A stretch of DNA of 64,000 nucleotides, taken from an uncultured Actinomycetes bacterium. GTDB taxonomy: Bacteria > Actinomycetota > Acidimicrobiia > Acidimicrobiales > Acidimicrobilacustridaceae. The stretch lies in contig CALEHQ010000009.1 in assembly GCA_937876315.1 (NCBI GenBank), forward strand, positions 1-64,000. Reading direction: 5' to 3'. This document shows positions 16,245-24,529 of the stretch, in pieces. The notes beneath the pieces are model-generated. The model had not been told where the DNA came from. It ran no database searches and was given only the letters and a program-made list of their open reading frames with translations. Every line of letters begins with the position of its first letter. Position 1 is the stretch's first letter. The translations under genes were made by a program, and so were the position numbers.

Positions 16245-17075
16245 ATGCGAATACCCTCCACCGATAGTGTCGAACTCGAGGTCCACGATCTCGGCGGCGA
16301 GGGGCCCCCACTCCTCTTTGCCCATGCAACCGGATTCCACGGCCGTGTTTGGGAACCGCTCGCCACGCACCTCTCTGGATTCCACCAGTGGTCGATCGAT
16401 ATGCGTGCCCACGGAGACTCCGATGCTCCGAAGGATCGACCTCTCGAGTGGTACGGATTTGCCGACGACGTACTTTCGGTTGTCGATGCCCTCGGCTTCG
16501 ACAAGCCGTTCGGCGTCGGACACTCCAAAGGCGCCGCCGCGCTCCTCCTCGCCGAACAGGCTCGCCCAGGAACGTTTCGCGCGCTGTACCTCTTCGAGCC
16601 TGTTGTCGTTCCGACCGATTTTGTCTCTGGACACAATCCCGACAACCCGCTTTCGAACGGCGCTCGCCGACGTCGAGACACCTTCGACTCGTTTGACGAG
16701 GCATTCGACAATTACGCATCGAAACCACCGTTCAACACGTTGCATCCTGAGGTTCTGCGCGTGTACGTCGATCACGGCTTTGCCGAAAACGCCGACGGCG
16801 CTGTTTCGTTGAAGTGCCTTCCCGAGAACGAGGCCGAGGTCTACGCCCACGGGATGTCACACCACGCCTTTGCTTCGTTGCACGATGTCTCCTGCCCGGT
16901 CACTATCGCAATGGGAGTCGAGAACGCGGTTCCTGCCGTCTTTGGGCGAAAGATCGCCGATGCACTGCCCAACGGAACAGTTGCCTCCTTCCCCGAACTG
17001 GCTCACTTCGGGCCGCTCGAGGACCCCAGAACCATTGCCTCATCGATTTTCGATTCTTTTTCAACAGTGATCTGA
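16245..17075 (+). CDS. Alpha/beta hydrolase
   Basis: 276 residues. The nucleophile elbow is G-H-S94-K-G in FGVGHSKGAAA. The oxyanion strand is PLLFAHATGFHGRVW, with the HATG form of the usual HG. The catalytic His is probably in FPELAHFGPLEDP near the C-terminus, and the acid may be the Glu in IAMGVENAVP. SIDMRAHGDSDAP is the typical strand-4 motif. Esterase or lactonase activity on a small ester is likely, but the substrate is unknown. It is divergent from the SnoaL-like gene, with no gene in between. Confidence 0.9.
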   Translation: MRIPSTDSVELEVHDLGGEGPPLLFAHATGFHGRVWEPLATHLSGFHQWSIDMRAHGDSDAPKDRPLEWYGFADDVLSVVDALGFDKPFGVGHSKGAAALLLAEQARPGTFRALYLFEPVVVPTDFVSGHNPDNPLSNGARRRRDTFDSFDEAFDNYASKPPFNTLHPEVLRVYVDHGFAENADGAVSLKCLPENEAEVYAHGMSHHAFASLHDVSCPVTIAMGVENAVPAVFGRKIADALPNGTVASFPELAHFGPLEDPRTIASSIFDSFSTVI

Positions 17076-17120
17076 CACTCATCGCGGCAACTGTCGCTGG
17101 CTCTGCGTAGCCTGCCGAAC

Positions 17121-17978
17121 ATGGCCTTGGAACTCCCCACGTCGCTTTCGCCGTCAAAGGTGTCGTCCTTCACTGATTGCGCGTTGTCATTTCGCTTCTC
17201 GGCAATCGACAAAATTCCGCAGCCGCCAACCGTTGCCACCGTCAAAGGAACGCTCGTGCACTCAGCGCTCGAGCGTCTTCTTGCGCTCGATCCCGCCGAT
17301 CGAACAATCGATGCCGCACTGGCATGCCTTGCCGATGCGTCAGCCGAGCTCGATACCGATCCCGAGTGGGCAGAACTCGCGCTCAACTCCGACGAACAAG
17401 TCACCTTCTTCCGCGATGCTGATGTGCTCGTACACAAATACTTCGACATTGAAGATCCCACCGCTATCGAGCCCATCGGCCTCGAACTTCATGTCGAACA
17501 TCAGCTCCCCGTAAAAAGCGGTTCAAGCGTCACGTTGCGCGGCATCATCGATCGGCTCGAACGCGATGCAAATGGTCAACTCGTCGTGAGTGACTACAAG
17601 ACCGGCAAAGCGCCCGCCGAGGGCTACCAGCAGTCGCGCCTCACCGGCGTGCACATTTATGCCTACCTCTGCGAACAGATCTACGGCGAGCGTCCCAGCA
17701 AGGTGCAATTGATTTATCTCGGCGGCACACCAACCATCGTTGAAACAACCCCGACCGAACAATCAACTCGCCAAATCGAACGCAAAGTCACTTCAATCTG
17801 GTCAGCGATCGAAACGGCGTGCGAGCGCGACGACTTTCGACCAAAGAAGTCGAAACTTTGCTCGTGGTGCTCCTATCAGCAGTGGTGTCCAGAATTCGGT
17901 GGAAACCCCGACGACGCCCGAAAAGCCTTTGAGGGAGTCGAACGTCCCGTTCGTCCCAACGGTTTCACTCAGGCCTGA
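17121..17978 (+). CDS. RecB/Cas4-like PD-(D/E)XK nuclease with Fe-S cysteines
   Basis: 285 residues. An N-terminal LSPSKVSSFTDCALSFRF carries C20, and three further cysteines lie at C247, C250 and C256 (CSWCSYQQWC). This is the four-Cys layout of the [4Fe-4S] nucleases such as AddB and Cas4. The nuclease core has KGTLVHSALERLL (motif I), GIIDRLER (the Asp) and VVSDYKTGK (the D-x-K). Residues after this follow the RecB-family C-terminal domain. It stands alone, without helicase or CRISPR genes. A role in DNA repair end-processing is plausible but not shown. Confidence 0.88.
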   Translation: MALELPTSLSPSKVSSFTDCALSFRFSAIDKIPQPPTVATVKGTLVHSALERLLALDPADRTIDAALACLADASAELDTDPEWAELALNSDEQVTFFRDADVLVHKYFDIEDPTAIEPIGLELHVEHQLPVKSGSSVTLRGIIDRLERDANGQLVVSDYKTGKAPAEGYQQSRLTGVHIYAYLCEQIYGERPSKVQLIYLGGTPTIVETTPTEQSTRQIERKVTSIWSAIETACERDDFRPKKSKLCSWCSYQQWCPEFGGNPDDARKAFEGVERPVRPNGFTQA

Positions 17979-18014
17979 TCGAGGGGCTTCGGTCCTCCCC
18001 TAGCATTGCTACCC

Positions 18015-18677
18015 GTGACGAGCCCCAACGAGACCGAATCGCTGCCACCAGAGAACTTCATCGACGCCGCTGTCGAAAAGTTGGCAGCCGATCATCCGGA
18101 GCTCCCCCTCCCTCACCACGACCATGAACCGCCTCATCAGTTGAGCGCTGTCGATCGCTTTGACCACAAGGTCGACGAATTCTTCGATCGTTTTCGCGGC
18201 ACCGAACCCACCGACCGAATCATTTATGCGCTGACCGAACTCGGCGACTTCGGACTCATCTGGGTACTTCTCGCGTTTCTCCGTGGCCTCAAGTCCGAAG
18301 AAGATGCCCGCGCCGCCTGGCGCCTCACTGCGATCCTGGCCGCAGAGTCCGTCATCATCAATGGCATCGTCAAGACGCGGTTCAAGCGCGAACGTCCGGT
18401 CATCCAAGAACCTCGCCCCCACCGCCTGCGCATTCCGCTTTCGACGAGCTTCCCAAGCGGACACTCCAGCACCGCGATGGTTGCCGGGGTTCTGTTGGCC
18501 CAGAAATCATCGACACCGACGAAGGTTGCACTCTTCGGATTGGGTGGACTTGTCGCTGTGAGTCGCATCCATGTACGTATTCATCACGCGTCTGACGTGG
18601 CTGGCGGGCTTGCTGTCGGGCTCGGACTCGGCGCCATTGCCCGAGCAGTCTTCCCGCTGTACCGCCGTCGCCGCTAA
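18015..18677 (+). CDS. PAP2 (type 2 phosphatidic acid phosphatase) family membrane protein
   Basis: About 220 residues. The three phosphatase motifs are present: KTRFKRERP (K-x6-RP), TSFPSGHSS (PSGH) and SRIHVRIHHASDV (SR-x5-H-x3-D). They are spread over a membrane bundle of about five or six helices. Such enzymes dephosphorylate lipid phosphates such as undecaprenyl diphosphate or phosphatidate on the outer face of the membrane. A 40-residue His/Pro-rich N-terminus precedes the first helix. The GTG at 18015 is preferred over TTG 18006. Confidence 0.9.
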   Translation: MTSPNETESLPPENFIDAAVEKLAADHPELPLPHHDHEPPHQLSAVDRFDHKVDEFFDRFRGTEPTDRIIYALTELGDFGLIWVLLAFLRGLKSEEDARAAWRLTAILAAESVIINGIVKTRFKRERPVIQEPRPHRLRIPLSTSFPSGHSSTAMVAGVLLAQKSSTPTKVALFGLGGLVAVSRIHVRIHHASDVAGGLAVGLGLGAIARAVFPLYRRRR

Positions 18678-18730
18678 GAGCGCCGCCACTCTCCTTCCTC
18701 TTCCAGCAAACGAAACGGTTGGCCATCACC

Positions 18731-19330
18731 ATGACTCTCGAGTTCGCCATCACATGGGACTACCGCTGCCCCTTCGCCCGTATCGTTCATGCCCATATCG
18801 TCGACGGCATCCTCGACGGAGCGGACTGGAATGTCCGATTCGTACCGTTCTCTCTGGGTCAGGTGCACATCGAAGAAGGCGAAGCACCTATCTGGGAGCA
18901 CCCCGAAGACGACACCGGCCTCCTTGCCCTTCAGGCTGCCGTCGTTGTTCGAGACAACGATCCTGAGCGCTTCCCGCTTCTGCATCGCGCACTCTTCGAA
19001 GCCCGCCATGTCGAAGGCGCACAACTTCGCGACGAAGCCGTTCTCCGTTCGCTCTTCGAGGCGAACGGCTTCGACCCCGACCCGGTCTTCGCCGAGATCG
19101 CCACCGGCACACCACTCGCCACCATCCGCGATGAGCACACCGCTGCCGCCCGCGACCTCGATGTATGGGGCGTCCCCACGTTCATGACCGACGAGCACGC
19201 AGCATTCGTTCGCCTTATGGAACTTCCGGTCGACGCCGCCGACGCCCGTCGATCAGTCGAACGAATCGTCGAAATGCTGGCCGGGTGGCCCTCGCTCAAC
19301 GAGTTCAAGCACACCAGCCTCGATCGCTGA
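18731..19330 (+). CDS. DsbA-fold (thioredoxin superfamily) protein
   Basis: 199 residues with the layout of the FrnE / HCCA-isomerase-like DsbA family. Residues 1-20 (LEFAITWDYRCPFARIVHAHI) form the first strand and active-site loop, a helical insertion spans about 60-150, and the cis-Pro loop is DVWGVPTFM. Only one cysteine (CPFA) is present, so a dithiol redox role is unlikely. A glutathione-transferase-like or isomerase role fits better, possibly with mycothiol. ATG 18731 is preferred; TTG 18719 is in frame upstream. No signal peptide is seen, so the protein is cytoplasmic. Confidence 0.8.
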   Translation: MTLEFAITWDYRCPFARIVHAHIVDGILDGADWNVRFVPFSLGQVHIEEGEAPIWEHPEDDTGLLALQAAVVVRDNDPERFPLLHRALFEARHVEGAQLRDEAVLRSLFEANGFDPDPVFAEIATGTPLATIRDEHTAAARDLDVWGVPTFMTDEHAAFVRLMELPVDAADARRSVERIVEMLAGWPSLNEFKHTSLDR

Positions 19331-19342
19331 GCCCCAAACGCG

Positions 19343-19372
19343 ACGATGCGCGGCCCAAAGACCGCGCATCGT
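19343..19372. terminator. Hairpin terminator between convergent genes
   Basis: A perfect 11-bp stem (ACGATGCGCGG, 19343-19353; CCGCGCATCGT, 19362-19372) with an 8-base loop lies 12 bases after the DsbA-fold gene and 46 bases before the end of the leftward small gene. No T tract follows. It is placed to stop transcription from both sides. Confidence 0.65.
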
Positions 19373-19418
19373 TGAACAAGTTTGTGGCGAGACGACCGAG
19401 CACGGGGCTCGGTGACGC

Positions 19419-19589
19419 TCAGCTCTGAACGAGAACTGCGGCCTCGGAAGCAACCAGTGATCGGATGTCGAGCAGGAGATCGGCAACCTCGTTGGTGCTA
19501 ACCAACTCGCGGTGGAGCATTTCGCCCAGTGCACGATCGATGATCGAAAGCGCCTCGGTGAGTGCGTCCATCTCTCGGGTTTCAGTCAT
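19419..19589 (-). CDS. Small helical hypothetical protein (56 aa)
   Basis: A 56-residue product with a strong AGGAG ribosome-binding site 6 bases before ATG 19589. It is almost entirely helical, with heptad-like Leu/Ile spacing (MDALTEALSIIDRALGEMLHRELVSTNEVADLLLDIRSLV), suggesting a small coiled coil. No family is recognised. The frame stays open upstream to 19661, but the ribosome-binding site decides the start. The 217 bases upstream, to 19806, contain no gene; a TTGACA at 19752-19757 hints at a rightward promoter for the LLM gene, but no good -10 element follows at normal spacing. Confidence 0.7.
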   Translation of the reverse strand: MTETREMDALTEALSIIDRALGEMLHRELVSTNEVADLLLDIRSLVASEAAVLVQS

Positions 19590-19806
19590 GTGTTTCTCCT
19601 GTCGTAGCCGGCGGTTGAGATTCACTTGCCTCGGAGGGTTCCGAAGGTTGCGGTAGTTCACTTGCCACTGCCGTTACTAACGCATCGTAGAGGCCAATGC
19701 GTGCAATGCGTGGGTCATATTCGAAGATTTACGCGAAGGATTTCGCTCTCGTTGACAAAGGTCACCCGTTCGGCACTGTCATCGGCCCGCACTAGCGTCA
19801 TCGCCC

Positions 19807-20802
19807 ATGAGCGCCGCTCCATCCCACCCACTGGGACTCACCTTCGCCAGCTTCGCCGGGCTCGGCCCTGCCGCCGGGTTCACCGCTGCCGATTGGGCAG
19901 TCGATGCCGGCTACAGCTCGTTCTGGGTTGCCGAAACCACCGGCCTCGAAGCGTTCTCCACCTTGGCCGCTGTCGGCGCCGCTCAACCCACTCTCAGCCT
20001 CGGCACAGGCGTGCTCGCCACACAGCTCCGCACTCCCGGCGTTACCGCCATGGGCGCGGCCACCCTCCAGGCACTGCATCCCGACCAAGACATCCTTCTC
20101 GGCATCGGCATTTCCTCCCCCACCGTTGTCAGTCGTTGGCACGGCGCCGAGTACGGCGATCGTCCACTTGCTCGAATGCGCGAAGAACTCACGCTCCTCC
20201 GCCTCTGCCTCAGTGGCGAAAAGGTCGACTTCGCCGGCGACTTCCACACGGTGAAGGGTTTTCGCCTCGGGGTACGCCTTGGCGAGAAGCGCCCAAAGAT
20301 CATCCTTGCGGCACTCAATCCACTCATGTTGAAGCTCGCGGGCGAACTCGCCGACGGTGTGCTGCTCAATTACCTACCCGCTTCGCATGTTGCGTGGTCC
20401 GTCGAGCAAGTGCGCTCTGGGGGCGACGCAACGGTGTACGGCTACGTACACGTCGGTGTCACCGACCCCGAGCCACACCGCCATCTCGCTCGTAAAGATC
20501 TGTTCTCTTATATCGTTGTCGACGCCTATGCCGACAATTTCATTCGCGCCGGATTCGCCGACGAAGTCGCACAGGTCCGCGAGTGTCACGCGGCGGGCAA
20601 TCGCGACGCTGCACTTGCTGCCGTTTCCGATCGCATGGTCGACGCAATCGATGTGCTCGGCGACGCCGCTCACGTCCATGCAACCGTGCAGTCCTATGTC
20701 GATGCCGGTGTCGACATTCCTGTCGTGATGCCCATGCCTTGGGGGTCCGAACGCATGGGTGTCATTGCCGACACCATCAACGCCGCCGCAGGCCGGTTCT
20801 AG
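19807..20802 (+). CDS. LLM-class F420-dependent oxidoreductase
   Basis: 331 residues of the luciferase-like superfamily. It starts SHPLGLTFASFAGLGPAA and carries DAGYSSFWVAETTGLEAFSTLAAVGAA, GTGVLATQLRTP and DQDILLGIGISSPTVVSRW, the cofactor-loop segments. The IILAALNPLMLKLAGELADGVLLNYLP stretch is typical of F420-dependent members. The substrate is unknown. It is followed 2 bases later by a small hypothetical gene and faces a third LLM gene at 21124-22095, to which it is similar in overall plan. Confidence 0.9.
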   Translation: MSAAPSHPLGLTFASFAGLGPAAGFTAADWAVDAGYSSFWVAETTGLEAFSTLAAVGAAQPTLSLGTGVLATQLRTPGVTAMGAATLQALHPDQDILLGIGISSPTVVSRWHGAEYGDRPLARMREELTLLRLCLSGEKVDFAGDFHTVKGFRLGVRLGEKRPKIILAALNPLMLKLAGELADGVLLNYLPASHVAWSVEQVRSGGDATVYGYVHVGVTDPEPHRHLARKDLFSYIVVDAYADNFIRAGFADEVAQVRECHAAGNRDAALAAVSDRMVDAIDVLGDAAHVHATVQSYVDAGVDIPVVMPMPWGSERMGVIADTINAAAGRF

Positions 20803-20804
20803 CC

Positions 20805-21119
20805 ATGCCCCCCGTTCGCCGCCCCAAAGGCAAGAAGACCCAAGCCGCCGACCCGTTCCCCGCCGACGGTCTGAGCGAGATTGGGCTCACTCCGGGATCA
20901 GCAGTTCGATTCCGCCGCCGCGACACCGAGCGCTGGAAAGACGGCACCGTTACGCGCCGCGAGGCCGACGGCAGTCTTGGCGTGTGCGATTCCAAAGGCG
21001 CGATGCGAGCCATGCCACTCGACGCCGTCGAGGTCAAAGACCGCGGCCCGCGTGGCGGCGTCATGTGGGTGCCGCTCACCGAATGGGCCGATCGCACCGA
21101 ACAGCTCAAACTCCTGTAG
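20805..21119 (+). CDS. Small hypothetical protein (104 aa)
   Basis: 104 residues beginning with a basic tail (MPPVRRPKGKKTQ). A compact domain follows: LTPGSAVRFRRRDTERWKDGTVTRREADGSLGVCDSKGAMRAMPLDAVEVKDRG, the strand pattern of a small SH3/Tudor-like barrel, then a WVPLTEWADRTEQLKLL end. No family is recognised. It starts 2 bases after the LLM gene stop and is probably cotranscribed. It converges on the next LLM gene with a 4-base gap. Confidence 0.65.
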   Translation: MPPVRRPKGKKTQAADPFPADGLSEIGLTPGSAVRFRRRDTERWKDGTVTRREADGSLGVCDSKGAMRAMPLDAVEVKDRGPRGGVMWVPLTEWADRTEQLKLL

Positions 21120-21123
21120 GCCG

Positions 21124-22095
21124 TTATTGCGGCGTGAGTTGTCGCACAGCCTCTTCGGTATCGACACCAGCCATGCCCAAGACTGCCAGCGCAGGCGTGG
21201 TGACACCGTTTTCGATGTAGCGCTGGATATGGGCACGACATTGTTCGTAGGAGCCGTGCACGATGAGTTGGTCGACGACCTCGTCGGGAATAGCAGCAAG
21301 AGCAGCGGCGCGGTCGCCCGCTTTCCATGCGTCCCACATTCCTTGCAATTGCGGACCACGGCCTAGCCATTCGTGGAACGCGGCATAGACCGGAACGTTC
21401 AGATACGCAGCGATTGCAAACTTCGCTTGCGTGCGCACCGTCTCGGCGTCTTCTGAAGGAACGACAAAGATGCGAGCGACGATTTCCTTGTCTTCACCAT
21501 GGGCCTTGACGATCGGCGCAACACGAGCAACATCCTCAGCCGACAGCCAATTGATGATTGCGCCATCGCCTTCGCGGCCAGCGAGATTCAACATGCCTTC
21601 GCGAAGTGCGGCGATGAGAATCGGTACGCGTTGCTCGGGAACTGCGCTGAGTTTGAAACCACGGATTGAAAACGTTTCGTAGGACTCAGTGACTTTTTCG
21701 CCAGTGAACGCAGCACGAATGAACCGCACGGTGTCGCGAACCCGCTTGTAGGGATCATCGAAGGCCATGCCATTCCAGCGACCAACGATGACATCGGATG
21801 ACGTTCCAAGACCCAGTACGAAGCGGCCGGGCGCAGCTTGCGCCATTGCTAACGCACTCTGAGCGATCACTGCAGGGCCACGAGTGAAGACCGGAACGAT
21901 GGCCGTACCGAGCCGCAACGAGGGCGCCCATTGCGAAGTGAGCGCGAGTGGCGTGAACGCGTCGGTTCCGTCGGTTTCGGCTGACCATGCGTCGGTGTAC
22001 CCAAGGTCGGCCAGTTCGGCAATGCGGTCACGTTGCGCGTGCAACGGAACTCGATCAAACGGAAGAGTGATGCCGTATCCGCGATAGGGCTCCAT
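21124..22095 (-). CDS. LLM-class F420-dependent oxidoreductase
   Basis: 323 residues. YRGYGITLPFDRVPLHAQRDRIAELADLGY and WSAETDGTDAFTPLALTSQWAPSLRLGTAI form the first two barrel units, and GRFVLGLGTSSDVIVGRWNG is the cofactor loop. VPILIAALREGMLNLAGREGDGAIINWL matches the neighbouring LLM protein. ATG 22095 overlaps the stop of the thioesterase gene by one base (TGATG), so the two are coupled. The pairing of a thioesterase-like protein with an LLM enzyme suggests a shared acyl or lipid substrate, by inference. Confidence 0.9.
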   Translation of the reverse strand: MEPYRGYGITLPFDRVPLHAQRDRIAELADLGYTDAWSAETDGTDAFTPLALTSQWAPSLRLGTAIVPVFTRGPAVIAQSALAMAQAAPGRFVLGLGTSSDVIVGRWNGMAFDDPYKRVRDTVRFIRAAFTGEKVTESYETFSIRGFKLSAVPEQRVPILIAALREGMLNLAGREGDGAIINWLSAEDVARVAPIVKAHGEDKEIVARIFVVPSEDAETVRTQAKFAIAAYLNVPVYAAFHEWLGRGPQLQGMWDAWKAGDRAAALAAIPDEVVDQLIVHGSYEQCRAHIQRYIENGVTTPALAVLGMAGVDTEEAVRQLTPQ

Positions 22096-22910
22096 CAGGG
22101 CCCCTTCCAAGTACGGATCATGGCTGACTGACTTGCCGTCGCCATGAGCGTGCCGTCTTCAGCCCACAAATAGATGTGTCCGTGACCAAACCCGCGAGCC
22201 ACTGCTTCGATACGAACATCGGCGAGCACCCACTTGGTGGGCACGATGTTCATCACACGAATGGTGTTGTCGAGACTATTGGAGTTGATTTCCGAGGTAA
22301 CGGCCATGCCGAGACCCATCGGAACGAAATCGCCCAGCACAGCGAGCGATGCAGCAGAGGCTTCAAGGATCTCGGGCATGCGAACCCAGAACGCGGTGCG
22401 GCCGGTGCCGGGCTCATCGATGGCCATGCGCATGTCGAGACGACTGGAGATGGAGTTCCCTGGGTCGAACCGAAGCTGACGCGGAGGACAATCGACCGGA
22501 AGCGGAACTTCTGGCGCAGTGATCCACTGTCCTTCCTCGGCCATGTCGCGACTTCCGAGAGACGCGTTGACAATAAAGATCGTGGTGTCGCCGACCTGAC
22601 CAGTGACCCGGGCTTGGGTGGTGGTGCGACCAGAGGCATCGATCCGAATATCGAGATCGACCACCGAAGGCGGCTTTGTGTAGTTGATGTACTGCGCGCA
22701 GGCCCACACCACAGGCCGTTCGGTCACCCGTTCAAGAGCATCGATCGCCGCGCCGAGGCCGCATCCGCCGAAGAGGGTCCCCAGACCGCTGCAAATGCCC
22801 TCAGTGACAGGTAAATACCAGCGCATCGGGTTGTGCGTGGGCTGGAGTCCCAGCCATTCCTTTGCATCCACCGCAGGGAGCGTAGATGGCCCGCCGTTCT
22901 TTACCTCCAC
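22095..22910 (-). CDS. Acyl-CoA thioesterase (TesB-like double hotdog)
   Basis: About 271 residues with two hotdog repeats. The first has GTLFGGCGLGAAIDALERVTERPVVWACAQYINYTKPPSVVDLDI (residues about 45-95), the long helix and following strands. The second begins near SSRLDMRMAID and has a LAVLGDFVPMGLGMA helix. This matches the thioesterase superfamily related to TesB, which cleaves acyl-CoA. The start is uncertain: GTG 22931, 22916 and 22910 are in frame, and GTG 22910 lies 7 bases from an AGGGG, so it is chosen. The gene is the first of a leftward pair with the LLM enzyme. Confidence 0.75.
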   Translation of the reverse strand: MEVKNGGPSTLPAVDAKEWLGLQPTHNPMRWYLPVTEGICSGLGTLFGGCGLGAAIDALERVTERPVVWACAQYINYTKPPSVVDLDIRIDASGRTTTQARVTGQVGDTTIFIVNASLGSRDMAEEGQWITAPEVPLPVDCPPRQLRFDPGNSISSRLDMRMAIDEPGTGRTAFWVRMPEILEASAASLAVLGDFVPMGLGMAVTSEINSNSLDNTIRVMNIVPTKWVLADVRIEAVARGFGHGHIYLWAEDGTLMATASQSAMIRTWKGP

Positions 22911-22939
22911 TGTCACACCCCTTCGGCACACTGACTCTC

Positions 22940-23140
22940 ATGAAGAAGCGACCCACCCTCCACACCAGCGGTGTTCATCGCCTCCCCGAGGGGCCTGCCT
23001 CTTGGCAGATCGATGACGCCACCCGCCAACTCGCCCTCGCCGGCATCGCTCAGGCTCGTGCTGCGCTCGCCGCAGCCCTGGCCTCCCACAGCCCCGAGCC
23101 AGCAACCCTCGAGCTCCACGATCACGCAGAAGCGGCCTAA
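22940..23140 (+). CDS. Small hypothetical protein (66 aa)
   Basis: A 66-residue reading frame starting MKKRPTLHTSGVHRLPEGPASWQIDDATRQLALAGIAQARAAL and ending in an acidic/His tail (LELHDHAEAA). The second half is a predicted Ala-rich helix. No family is recognised. It lies 29 bases from the divergent thioesterase start and 55 bases before the thiolase, so it could be a short leader gene of the thiolase transcript. No strong ribosome-binding site is visible. Confidence 0.5.
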   Translation: MKKRPTLHTSGVHRLPEGPASWQIDDATRQLALAGIAQARAALAAALASHSPEPATLELHDHAEAA

Positions 23141-23195
23141 CGCAACCACGCATTTGGCCAAAACATCTCGACGCGTCGGGGCCTAGGATTCGACT

Positions 23196-24374
23196 ATGCG
23201 TGAAGTCGTGATTGTTGATGCCGTCCGTACCCCTGTTGGTCGCCGCAATGGGGCATTGTCCTCGATGCATTCGGCCGACCTTCTTGCCGTGCCATTCAAG
23301 GCGCTGTTCGACCGAACTGGCATGGACCCAGCCGAGGTTGGTCAGGTCGTTGGCGGTTGCGTGAGCCAAATCGGCCAGCAAGCGTTCAACATCACCCGCA
23401 CCGCCTGGCTCACTGCCGGCCTCCCGCTTGAGGTCGCCGCAACAACGGTCGACACCCAATGTGGTTCGAGCCAACAAGCGCTCGACATCGCCTACGCGCT
23501 CATCGCAGCTGGCGTCATCGACAGTGCTGTTGCCGGTGGCGTCGAAGTCATGAGCAAGGTCCCGATCGGCTCCAACGTGGCCAAGGGCCTCGACATGGGT
23601 TCACCCATTCCAAAGTCGTACTTCCCGCAGTATGAGTACACCTCACAGTTCGATGGCGCTGAGCGCATCGCCAAGAAGTGGAACATCACCCGCGAAGACA
23701 CCGATGCACTTGGGTTGTCATCACAAGAGCGCGGCGCACGGGCGTGGGCCGAGGATCGTTTCGCAACACAGATCATTCCGGTCGATGCACCTGACCTTGG
23801 TGAAGACGGCAAGCCCTCTGGCACCACGCACCACGTTGCTCGCGACGAAGGTCTTCGCGACACCACCGCCGAAAGTCTTTCCGGCCTCAAGCCCGTGTTC
23901 GGCGAAGACGGTGTGCACACCGCCGGCAACGCGTCACAGATTTCCGACGGAGCTGGCGCTGTCCTTCTCATGACGCCCGAGAAGGCCAAGGAACTTGGAC
24001 TCACCCCTCTCGCTCGCATCGTCGACACCTGCCTGGTTGGCGTCGATCCCGTCCTTATGCTCACCGGCCCCATCGATGCCACCCAGCATCTGCTTGAGCG
24101 CAACAATCTGTCGGTCGACGACATCGATCTGTTCGAAATCAACGAAGCCTTTGCATCAGTCGTTCTGGCATGGGCCCGCGAGCTCGATGGCGATCTTGAG
24201 CGCGTCAACCCCAATGGCGGCGCGATTGCACTTGGTCATCCGCTCGGCGGAACCGGCTCCATCCTCATCACCAAAGCCGTACACGAGTTACAGCGAACTG
24301 GCGGCAAGCGTGCAATCGTCACCATGTGCTGTGGTGGCGGTCTTGGCACCGGCACACTTATCGAACGAATCTGA
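23196..24374 (+). CDS. Thiolase (acetyl-CoA acetyltransferase)
   Basis: 392 residues, the normal length. All thiolase active-site elements are intact. The nucleophilic Cys lies in TVDTQCGSSQQA (about residue 89), the NEAFA motif near 316, the catalytic His in GGAIALGHPLGGTG, and the second Cys in MCCGGGLGTG near the C-terminus. It performs the thiolytic step of beta-oxidation or the reverse Claisen condensation. The start is ATG 23196. A two-hairpin terminator region follows the stop. The chain-length preference cannot be read from the sequence. Confidence 0.95.
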   Translation: MREVVIVDAVRTPVGRRNGALSSMHSADLLAVPFKALFDRTGMDPAEVGQVVGGCVSQIGQQAFNITRTAWLTAGLPLEVAATTVDTQCGSSQQALDIAYALIAAGVIDSAVAGGVEVMSKVPIGSNVAKGLDMGSPIPKSYFPQYEYTSQFDGAERIAKKWNITREDTDALGLSSQERGARAWAEDRFATQIIPVDAPDLGEDGKPSGTTHHVARDEGLRDTTAESLSGLKPVFGEDGVHTAGNASQISDGAGAVLLMTPEKAKELGLTPLARIVDTCLVGVDPVLMLTGPIDATQHLLERNNLSVDDIDLFEINEAFASVVLAWARELDGDLERVNPNGGAIALGHPLGGTGSILITKAVHELQRTGGKRAIVTMCCGGGLGTGTLIERI

Positions 24375-24380
24375 CCGACA

Positions 24381-24452
24381 GGCCGAACCTTCGGCCCCAA
24401 GTCATACGAATTAATTCTTCACGAAGAGCCTCGGCATGAAGCCGGGGCTCTT
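24381..24452 (+). terminator. Double-hairpin terminator after thiolase
   Basis: A first short hairpin (GGCCGA/TCGGCC, 24381-24396) lies 6 bases after the thiolase stop. A second has a 12-bp stem with one G-T pair (24424-24435 with 24441-24452, loop ATGAA). Neither has a long T run. Together they separate the thiolase from the thermonuclease gene 78 bases downstream. Confidence 0.55.
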
Positions 24453-24529
24453 CCGCGTCACGCATCCACCTTCTATGGTCACGACATCGCCGCGTGTGCT
24501 GCCAAAACACCCTCACCTCCGAGGCAACC

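Noticed and set aside
17121-17978. Cas4 as part of a CRISPR system
   Set aside because: The cysteine pattern matches but there are no repeats or cas genes in the whole window, so only a Cas4-like nuclease is claimed.
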